Below, one piece after another: positions 37,261 to 44,519 of a stretch of 64,000 nt of DNA. The first letter of the stretch is position 1. Every line of letters starts with the position of its first letter. Position numbers and translations under genes: made by a program. The notes beneath the pieces are model-generated. The model saw only the letters and a program-made list of their open reading frames with translations. It made no database searches and was not told where the DNA came from. The stretch comes from Cognatundibacterium aquatile (GTDB lineage: Bacteria; Pseudomonadota; Gammaproteobacteria; Burkholderiales; Burkholderiaceae_D): positions 62,001 through 126,000 of the forward strand of contig NZ_JACOFT010000003.1 in the NCBI RefSeq assembly GCF_014699135.1, read 5' to 3'.

Positions 37261-39423
37261 TTATTCTGCGCCCATTTCCTTGATCAGTTTGTCTGCTTTA
37301 TCGACATGTTTCATTTGCCATAACATGTAGCGCAGATCGACCTGAATCGAACGTGTATTAGCTTTGTTGTAATCCCAGTCAGAGATGATGGAATCGAGAG
37401 TGCCATCAAAGGCCAGACCGATGAATTCACCTTTTGCATTCAGCGCAGCAGAGCCGGAATTACCGCCAGTGATATCGAGTGTTGCCAGATAGGCGAGCGG
37501 CACTGCTTTCAACTTAGGATCAACATATTTTCCGAAGTCTTTGGCTTTGATTGCGGCCAGCTGAGCAGCAGGCGCATTGAATTCGCCCTGGCCTGTCGCT
37601 TTCGGCGGAATACCGTTGACTGTCGTGAATGCAGACCATGCCAGACCATCGGCTGTGCCGTGATCGCGTCCAGCCACTTTACCGAATGTCACGCGCAATG
37701 TGCTGTTCGCATCAGGGTAAACCGCTTGTCCTTTGCTCTTCATGAAGGCGATTTTTGCTTTCATGTAGTTGGCATAGGCTTGTTGGATTTTACCTGCCAG
37801 TTCTTCGTCTTCCGCTTCGTGTTTCAGACCGCCTTCATACATTGCTACCGCTGCTTTGATGAAGCTGTCGTTGCTGGTTTTAAAGTCTTCAGGTTTAGCG
37901 CTCAGCCAGGCTGCACGCGTCGCTTTATCGCCCAGTTTACTACCGGCATACAAGTTATCCAGCAAGGCTTTCAGGTCAGCTTCGTTCATGCCGTCTTTGA
38001 TGCCAATTGCCGCATCGAAGTTAGCGCTGCGCTGATCTTTTGGCAGTGCAGCGTATTGGCTCAGACTGTTCAGTACCAGCGCTTTATCGACCTTCTCTAC
38101 ATAGTTGCGCTCAACTGCTTCTACACCAGCTTTAAAGCGTGGCAGGTCGCGGACCTGGAAGCCTGCTTTGCGCTCAGCATCCGGTTTCATCGTTTCATTT
38201 GCCAGGCGATACAGACTACGGGCAGTGCTCAGCAGACGCGGATACGAACGGTCGAGGAAAAACTCACGTTTGCCTTGTGCATCGCGCTGAGCGATCAGTT
38301 TTTCTACATCCGCAATATCGCTGGCAAATTCTTTTGCGCGGGCCGGATTGCTATTGACCCATGCTTTTAACTCTTCATGCTCTTTGGTTTTGCGGGCAAG
38401 AAAATCACTGCCAGCGTAACTGTCGAGCATGCCCTGACGGTTTTTGTAGTAGTTGTTGATACCTGCAACCTGGCTTGCATATTTCAGCTTGGCGTCAGGA
38501 TCATTGGCGGTTTCTTTAGCGATGATCGCGAGTGACTCGCCGGAAGCTTTGACGAACGCAGGGTAGCTCCAGTCAAATGTGTACGCAACTTCAGATGGCA
38601 GACGGTGACGGTTAGTGCGGCCAGGGTAGCCCAGTACCATGACGAAATCGCCTTCAGACAAGCCGTCTTTTGCCAGTTTCAGGTAATGTTTAGGAACGTA
38701 AGGAACGTTATCCTTGCTGTAGTCAGCGGCTTTGCCATCCTTGCTGACATATGCGCGGTAGAAACCGTAGTCGCCGGTGTGACGTGGCCACATCCAGTTA
38801 TCAGTATCACCACCGAATTTGCCGACACCTTCGGCAGGTGCGTGTACCAGACGGACGTCACGGATTTCCATCTGTTTGATCATGTAAAACTCAAGACCGC
38901 CATAGTATGGATAGACGTTGCAACGGTGACCGGCATCTTTTTCACATTCGGCAACCAGCGCTTTGGAGTTTTTTTCTATTGCGTCAACGCGCTTTTTGCC
39001 TTCCAGTTTCGCAACATCTTTGCTGATAATTTTGTCCGAAACATTGGTCACTTCTTTGGTGACAAAAATACGTGAGCCGGGTGCTGCCGGTAATTCTTCT
39101 GCCAGCGTATTTGCCAGGAAACCATTCGCCAGCAGATTGCGCTCAGGCTTGGAGTTGTACGCCACGCTGCCATAGACGCAATGATGGTTGGTTGCAACCA
39201 GACCTTGTGGCGAAACAAAAGAAGCCGAACAACCACCGAGACTGACGATTGCGCCCATAGGGAATTCTGTCAGTTTGGTTAAGCTTGCCGGATCCAGTTT
39301 TAAGCCGGCGGCTTTCAGCTCTTTAGCTACTTGTGGCAGCTGTTGCGGCATCCACATGCCTTCGTCGGCATAGGCGACAGAGGCTGTGCTCAGAACTGCC
39401 AGTGTAATGAGTGTCTTTTTCAT
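37261..39423 (-). CDS. S46 family dipeptidyl-peptidase (DPP7/DPP11 type)
   Basis: A 720-residue exported serine peptidase that releases dipeptides from peptide N-termini. A signal peptide (KKTLITLAVLSTASVAYA) precedes DEGMWMPQQ, the usual mature start. The trypsin-like catalytic histidine is in ATNHHC (residues 80-81), the aspartate probably in the NWMWPRHTGDYGFYR block, and the serine in DITGGNSGS. In the specificity region the protein reads FDGT, with Gly where DPP11 has Arg, which points to a DPP7-like preference for hydrophobic residues rather than Asp/Glu (inference from the known DPP7/DPP11 difference). It stands alone between terminator and the ccsA-like gene, to which it is divergent. 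Confidence 0.92.
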   Translation of the reverse strand: MKKTLITLAVLSTASVAYADEGMWMPQQLPQVAKELKAAGLKLDPASLTKLTEFPMGAIVSLGGCSASFVSPQGLVATNHHCVYGSVAYNSKPERNLLANGFLANTLAEELPAAPGSRIFVTKEVTNVSDKIISKDVAKLEGKKRVDAIEKNSKALVAECEKDAGHRCNVYPYYGGLEFYMIKQMEIRDVRLVHAPAEGVGKFGGDTDNWMWPRHTGDYGFYRAYVSKDGKAADYSKDNVPYVPKHYLKLAKDGLSEGDFVMVLGYPGRTNRHRLPSEVAYTFDWSYPAFVKASGESLAIIAKETANDPDAKLKYASQVAGINNYYKNRQGMLDSYAGSDFLARKTKEHEELKAWVNSNPARAKEFASDIADVEKLIAQRDAQGKREFFLDRSYPRLLSTARSLYRLANETMKPDAERKAGFQVRDLPRFKAGVEAVERNYVEKVDKALVLNSLSQYAALPKDQRSANFDAAIGIKDGMNEADLKALLDNLYAGSKLGDKATRAAWLSAKPEDFKTSNDSFIKAAVAMYEGGLKHEAEDEELAGKIQQAYANYMKAKIAFMKSKGQAVYPDANSTLRVTFGKVAGRDHGTADGLAWSAFTTVNGIPPKATGQGEFNAPAAQLAAIKAKDFGKYVDPKLKAVPLAYLATLDITGGNSGSAALNAKGEFIGLAFDGTLDSIISDWDYNKANTRSIQVDLRYMLWQMKHVDKADKLIKEMGAE

Positions 39424-39675
39424 GGTTTTATTATTGAAAAGTGAGAAAACGAAGTGAGTCTATCCCTTGGCTCAGTATATGAATACTGGACACAGCGAGT
39501 TTAGTCGCGAAAAATTCTGAAAAGTTCAAAATAACCTCTAATTTCTGCAATTAATCCTGATGCGATCGCTTGTTCCGAGATTTTTCGGACATTTCAATTT
39601 TCAGCCGGTGTCTGAAATGCAGTCAGTATGCAAGCGAACGTCAATTTTTACGGTGACATGGTGTAAACTTAGCTG

Positions 39676-40485
39676 ATGCAAATCTATTTATCTTTTCTGG
39701 TGCTCGTTCTCTATCTGGCCGCTGTTTTTATTCCGTTCCCGCAGCGCATGGTTGGTGCCGGGGTCAGCGTCCTTGCGTGGTTGCTGCATGCTGCCTTATT
39801 ATGGCTGGCGGTGTTTGCGGATGATGCTTTACGTATCGGTTTTGCGACTATGTTATCGGCGGCGCTATGGGTGACCGTCTCTGTGTATCTGATAGAGAAT
39901 CGTAATTTTTCACTCGATGGCTTGAAGTTTTTGTTATTTCCGCCTGCAGCAGGATTTTCTATCCTGCCCGTATTTTTTCCGGGTGCAGTGATTGCACTGA
40001 CAGGGAAAACAGCGATGTTTCCATGGCATGTCAGCATCGCTTTGCTGGCCTACAGCACATTGACTATCGCGGCGTTTCATGCGGCTATCATGAGTCTGCA
40101 AGACAAACATTTGCATAAATTGCGTTCACGCACCTTGCAGCCATGGCTGAGCGCGGTGATTGATAAGTTGCCAGCCTTACTGACGATGGAAAAGGTCTTG
40201 TTCAGGCTGATTTCTGTCGGATTTGTATTACTCAGCCTGACCGTATTGTCTGGTATCGTATTTTCTGAGCAGGTACTGGGTGTGGCATTTAAGTGGGATC
40301 ATAAAACCATCTTGTCGTTATTGTCTTGGCTGTTGTTTGCCATCTTGCTGGTGGGGCGCCGGTGGCGCGGCTGGCGTGGAAAAACTGTATTGAATTTCAC
40401 GTTGTCCGGTTTCCTGACCTTATTGCTGGCGTATGTCGGTAGTCGTTTCGTGCTGGAAGTGGTGTTGCACAGGAGTCTGGTATGA
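39676..40485 (+). CDS. CcsA/YpjD-type cytochrome c assembly-like membrane protein
   Basis: A 269-residue polytopic protein with about eight membrane segments. The CcsA-type region includes PWHVSIALLAYSTLTIAAFHAAIM and FKWDHKTILSLLSWLLFAILLVGR, with the conserved histidines of the haem-handling group and a WDHKT motif. The relation is to E. coli YpjD, which is encoded beside ffh. Function is not established; haem or cytochrome c biogenesis is inferred from the family. It overlaps the next gene by 4 bp and leads into pilS-pilR. Confidence 0.85.
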   Translation: MQIYLSFLVLVLYLAAVFIPFPQRMVGAGVSVLAWLLHAALLWLAVFADDALRIGFATMLSAALWVTVSVYLIENRNFSLDGLKFLLFPPAAGFSILPVFFPGAVIALTGKTAMFPWHVSIALLAYSTLTIAAFHAAIMSLQDKHLHKLRSRTLQPWLSAVIDKLPALLTMEKVLFRLISVGFVLLSLTVLSGIVFSEQVLGVAFKWDHKTILSLLSWLLFAILLVGRRWRGWRGKTVLNFTLSGFLTLLLAYVGSRFVLEVVLHRSLV

Positions 40486-40748
40486 AATTGCTGATGTGGC
40501 TGGTATTGGCAGTGTTGGTCATTCTGGCGATACGTAAAAAAGCTAAACCTTTGTCTCAGGACAGCATGCGCAGCCGGAATGCTGAAACGACATCCGATGC
40601 GTCGTCATTTGATATGCCGGCGACGGCCGCTGCACCAGTAGAAACCATGGTTTGCTGTGCGCATTGTCAGATTTATTTACCAGCTTCTGAAGCCGTTATC
40701 CGGGAGCAGCAAACCTATTGTTCTTCAGCGCACGCTGATTTGCACTAG
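40482..40748 (+). CDS. PP0621-family small membrane/zinc-ribbon-like protein
   Basis: An 88-residue protein. Residues 1-18 form one hydrophobic helix (LLMWLVLAVLVILAI), followed by a basic stretch and a variable linker. The C-terminal part has MVCCAHCQIYLPASEAV and YCSSAH, a cysteine/histidine pattern that could bind a metal. This is the PP0621-type arrangement usually found just upstream of pilS. Function unknown. It overlaps the ccsA-like gene by 4 bp (ATGA). Confidence 0.85.
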   Translation: MKLLMWLVLAVLVILAIRKKAKPLSQDSMRSRNAETTSDASSFDMPATAAAPVETMVCCAHCQIYLPASEAVIREQQTYCSSAHADLH

Positions 40749-40768
40749 TTCAGAAATAAGCTGAACCC

Positions 40769-42547
40769 ATGGCAGCGACTTTTTCTGTTTTTCCTGAGCC
40801 GACGCCCTCGTTCTGGCGATCTCTGCAAACCCTGAATATTTCCCGGGTAATCATTGCGATCAGTCTTTTGTTGCTGCTCAATTTACGCAGTACCAAAGAT
40901 ATCTGGGTATTTTCCCATGTGTTTGCCATTGATATTTGTACCGCCTACTTAATTTCCAGTCTGGGCTTTACGATACTCAAAGTTGTACACACGCGGCATT
41001 TCATTTTGCAACTGCTGTCGCAGATTACGCTCGATATCATTATTATTTCCTTGCTTTATCTCGGTTCCGGCGGCGGGCGTGGAGGCTTCAATATCTTATT
41101 TTTGTTTCCTCTGGCAGGCGTTTCAATTCTGGCGCCTTTATTGTGGGCTTTCTTTTTCTGTTCGCTTGTCAGTTTGTTGTTGTTGAGTGAAGGGATGTAC
41201 CGTTCCCTTGAGTTAGATGATGGCAGTCTGGTTTCTCAGGCCGGTTTATTCGGCGCATCCTATTTTGCTGTGGTGTACGTGGTGAATCGTCTCGCGAGCA
41301 ATCTTATCCGCCAGGAGCAACTCGCGGCACTGCGAGGAAATGAATTAGTGATGCAGCAGGCAATTAATCGTCTGGTGATCGCGGATATGGATGACGGAAT
41401 ACTGGTGCTTGATCATTCCGGGCGCATGTTTGAAATGAATCCGGCCGCAGAACGTATGCTCGGGGGAAATCTCAAGAAAGGCATGATTGGCGTCAAATTG
41501 GCAGATGTCATCGCTTTGCGTCCTATGGTAGACACCTTGGCTGATATCCAGATCCGCAATGCGGGTAAGACGCCCAGAGAATTGGAAGATGAGATTTCAT
41601 TTGTTTCTATTCCCTGCTACCTGGATGAAAGTAACGGGAGTGTTTCCGGCTCAGCGATACCGCGCTCAGGTTTTGAACACAGCAGTTTTGGTTTCAGATC
41701 AGAACGACCGCATTTTGTCACGCATCTGAAATTGCGGATGATTATCGTCAAGGATGCGAATGAAACTGGTCTGCAGGCATCTGCGAATGATTACACCGTT
41801 ATTTTTATGCAGGATGTGTCGGATATTGAGAATCATGCGCAGCAATTGAAACTGGCATCGATGGGACGTCTGACCGCCAGCATTGCGCACGAAGTCAGAA
41901 ATCCGCTGTCGTCCATTTCTTATGCGGCGTCCTTGTTGAACGAAGATATTGCTCACATTGAGGACAATAAAGAGCAGGCCAAACGCCTCTTAAAAATTGT
42001 TGACGATAATGTCGGACGCTTAAATCAGTTGATCGAAGATATTCTGAAACTCTCACGTAAGGCGCGCAATGATGTGGAGCCTTATTTCCTGATGCCGCTG
42101 GTGCGCCAGTGCGTGCAGGATTTCGTCGAGATAAAACAAGTCGCCCCCGATCTGATCGCCGTTGCTCATGAAGTAGATTTCAAAGTCAGCTTCGATCCTG
42201 GTCATTTGACTGAAATCGTTTCAAACTTGCTGTCGAATGCAATCCGGTATGCGAGCGGTCGCTCTGGCAGCATTCGTTTGTATGCCATGGTAAATCCTGG
42301 CGGCCGGCAGGAGTTGCATATTCAGGATGACGGTCCCGCTATCAGTTTTGAAGTCCGTGCGCATTTATTCGAACCTTTTTATACGACATCGCGGATGGGA
42401 ACTGGTCTGGGCTTGTATATGGCGCGGGAATTATGCCTGAATAACAAAGCCTTGCTAGATTATGAATATCGTGTCGATCACAGCGATGCTGAAGACAGTG
42501 AGCCTAAGGGGCGTTTCGTGATTAATTTTTCTGGATTGAACGCATGA
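40769..42547 (+). CDS. pilS: type IV pilus two-component sensor kinase PilS
   Basis: A 592-residue membrane kinase with about six hydrophobic segments in residues 20-165, a PAS-like domain (near 195-320; VIADMDDGILVLDHSGRMFEMNPAAERML) and a kinase core with phospho-acceptor His374 in SIAHEVRNPLSSI. The ATP-binding part has NLLSNAIRYA and GTGLGLYMARELC. PilS controls the phosphorylation of PilR and thereby pilin transcription. It overlaps pilR by 4 bp. Confidence 0.94.
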   Translation: MAATFSVFPEPTPSFWRSLQTLNISRVIIAISLLLLLNLRSTKDIWVFSHVFAIDICTAYLISSLGFTILKVVHTRHFILQLLSQITLDIIIISLLYLGSGGGRGGFNILFLFPLAGVSILAPLLWAFFFCSLVSLLLLSEGMYRSLELDDGSLVSQAGLFGASYFAVVYVVNRLASNLIRQEQLAALRGNELVMQQAINRLVIADMDDGILVLDHSGRMFEMNPAAERMLGGNLKKGMIGVKLADVIALRPMVDTLADIQIRNAGKTPRELEDEISFVSIPCYLDESNGSVSGSAIPRSGFEHSSFGFRSERPHFVTHLKLRMIIVKDANETGLQASANDYTVIFMQDVSDIENHAQQLKLASMGRLTASIAHEVRNPLSSISYAASLLNEDIAHIEDNKEQAKRLLKIVDDNVGRLNQLIEDILKLSRKARNDVEPYFLMPLVRQCVQDFVEIKQVAPDLIAVAHEVDFKVSFDPGHLTEIVSNLLSNAIRYASGRSGSIRLYAMVNPGGRQELHIQDDGPAISFEVRAHLFEPFYTTSRMGTGLGLYMARELCLNNKALLDYEYRVDHSDAEDSEPKGRFVINFSGLNA

Positions 42548-43983
42548 GCAACACTAGCGGCAACACTTGTCCACGCATCCTGGTGGTGGATGATGAGGCG
42601 CATTTGCGCGAGTTGTTAGAGATCACGCTGATTAAAATGGGGCTGGATGTTGATAGCGCCGAAAATCTGGATATTGCCAGAACGCTGCTAGCCAAAAACT
42701 GCTATTCGTTGGTGTTGACCGACATGCGTTTGCCCGATGGTTCGGGAATGGAGTTAGTTGAAGAGGTTAATCTTCATTATAAAAATACCCCGATCGCGGT
42801 GATTACAGCCTTTGGCAGCACCGATAATGCGGTGATTGCCCTGAAGGCCGGGGCGTTTGATTATGTATCCAAGCCTGTGGCTCTTGATCATTTACGCAAA
42901 CTGGTGCGTTCTGCGCTGGAAATAAATTTGGTCAATGCGGAATCCGAAGTGGCCTCCGATGTCTGTGAAATGACGCCAGCCTCGTTTCTGATTGGCTCAT
43001 CGCCAGGTATGCAGGACGTCCGGGCACAAATCAGTCGTCTGGCGCGTAGTATGGCACCGGTCATTATTACCGGGGAGTCTGGTAGCGGTAAGGAACTGGC
43101 AGCGCGTGAAATTCACACATCCAGTTCGCGCGCTGGCAAGCCGTTTATTGCGGTTAATTGCGGGGCAATTCCTGAGACGTTAATGGAAGCGGAATTTTTC
43201 GGTTATCGTAAAGGTGCTTTTACCGGGGCCGCAGATGATCGTGAAGGATTTTTTCAGGCGGCGAATGGCGGCACGCTGATGCTGGATGAGGTCGCCGATT
43301 TGCCGCTCGCGATGCAGGTAAAGTTGTTGCGGGCAATTCAGGAGCGCCGTATTCGCAAAGTCGGCGCAACACTGGAAGAGTCCGTGGATGTCAGGATTAT
43401 CAGTGCAACCCATCAGAATCTGAGTACTTGTGTAGACGAAGGGCGATTCCGGCAGGACTTGTATTACCGCTTAAATGTCATTGAGCTGCACTTGCCGCCG
43501 TTGCGTGAGCGTCTTGACGACATTGCCGATTTATCTGCTGCGATATTACGTAAGCTCGCTGGCGGTGATGTCACCTTGTCGCCAGCAGCATTGCAAGCTT
43601 TACGTGCTTATGATTTCCCCGGCAATGTCCGTGAACTGGAAAACATACTCGAGCGGGCACTCGCGTTTGCCAACGATGGTTGTATACAAGTGGCCGATCT
43701 GGCCTTACGCAATCATAAAAAACTACCAACGGAACAGCATGTTGATGATGTTGTGCAGCCTGAGCAGATCGTTACTGAGGCTATATCAACGAAAGATGAA
43801 GACGTTTTTTCTCCCCCGGCGCTTCCTTGTTCCTTGCCTGAGTATCTGGAGAATATCGAACGCGAAATGATTATGCGGGCTTTGGAGCAGACCCGGCATA
43901 ACCGGACCCAGGCGGCGGAGCTGCTCGGCGTCAGCTTCAGGCAGTTGCGTTACCAGATACAGAAATTAAAAATTCAGGATTAG
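42544..43983 (+). CDS. pilR: type IV pilus sigma-54 response regulator PilR
   Basis: A 479-residue NtrC-type activator. The receiver domain carries the phospho-acceptor in LVLTDMRLPDGSG near residue 60. The AAA+ domain has Walker A GESGSGKE and the GAFTGA loop in YRKGAFTGAADD, and the C-terminus is a Fis-type helix-turn-helix (NRTQAAELLGVSFRQLRYQIQKL). With PilS it activates pilA from a -24/-12 promoter; pilA is not in this window. Confidence 0.95.
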   Translation: MSNTSGNTCPRILVVDDEAHLRELLEITLIKMGLDVDSAENLDIARTLLAKNCYSLVLTDMRLPDGSGMELVEEVNLHYKNTPIAVITAFGSTDNAVIALKAGAFDYVSKPVALDHLRKLVRSALEINLVNAESEVASDVCEMTPASFLIGSSPGMQDVRAQISRLARSMAPVIITGESGSGKELAAREIHTSSSRAGKPFIAVNCGAIPETLMEAEFFGYRKGAFTGAADDREGFFQAANGGTLMLDEVADLPLAMQVKLLRAIQERRIRKVGATLEESVDVRIISATHQNLSTCVDEGRFRQDLYYRLNVIELHLPPLRERLDDIADLSAAILRKLAGGDVTLSPAALQALRAYDFPGNVRELENILERALAFANDGCIQVADLALRNHKKLPTEQHVDDVVQPEQIVTEAISTKDEDVFSPPALPCSLPEYLENIEREMIMRALEQTRHNRTQAAELLGVSFRQLRYQIQKLKIQD

Positions 43984-44263
43984 TTTTTCCGGGAATTCAA
44001 TTGGCGCTTGTGCGTCCGCTTTCACGCCGACGAAAGTATTGCCAGCATGTTGCCAGTGTCACTTTGCTTGCGCCCTAAGATCTGCTTCGCCTCGTTGCAG
44101 TCTTGTTGATAATGATGCTGAAAACCGATAGATAAAGATCCTGTAAGCGGTGTGACTATTTTCTGTTAGCACTCACTTACTCAGCTTGCTGCAGATTTCT
44201 GATCATCTGCGAAAGTCAATCGCCTGCACAAAAAAATTACTGAAAAATTAGCAAATAAAGCGG

Positions 44264-44292
44264 TTGCACACCTTAGCATCGGGTACTAGAAT
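44264..44292 (+). promoter_or_regulatory. sigma-70 promoter of nrdA
   Basis: TTGCAC (44264-44269), 17 bases, TAGAAT (44287-44292). The -10 hexamer lies inside the first NrdR-type box, so NrdR binding should block the polymerase. The transcript would start near 44300, leaving a leader of about 220 bases. Confidence 0.6.
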
Positions 44293-44328
44293 TAGGGCTA
44301 TAAATTATTTGTGCACTATATATAGTAG
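44283..44328. promoter_or_regulatory. pair of NrdR-type boxes
   Basis: Box 2, GCACTATATATAGTAG (44313-44328), fits the NrdR consensus ACACWATATATWGTGT well. Box 1, around CTAGAATTAG (44286-44295), is weaker. The centres are 30 bp apart, matching the three-turn spacing of known NrdR box pairs upstream of ribonucleotide reductase operons. Confidence 0.7.
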
Positions 44329-44519
44329 TTTTTCTTGTTTTACCTTTCTTGCTTCACATTCCCCTTTTTCGCAGCAATTGATTTAAAAATGAAGAAATAA
44401 CACGGCCGTTTTCCGTGTAAAGCTAGTTTGTAATAAGGCGCAACATTCAGTTAACCCGAGCGTTTCATGATCGTCTGAGGTCATGAGCGACTCAAGATAT
44501 CACCGACTCTGGAGGTTCA

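Larger units (their letters stand above)
43984..44519. other. 536-bp gap between pilR and nrdA
   Basis: The first 270 bases show no gene or strong hairpin. The last part holds the nrdA promoter and NrdR-type boxes (44264-44328), and a 190-base leader before nrdA with no supported open frame. Confidence 0.6.
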
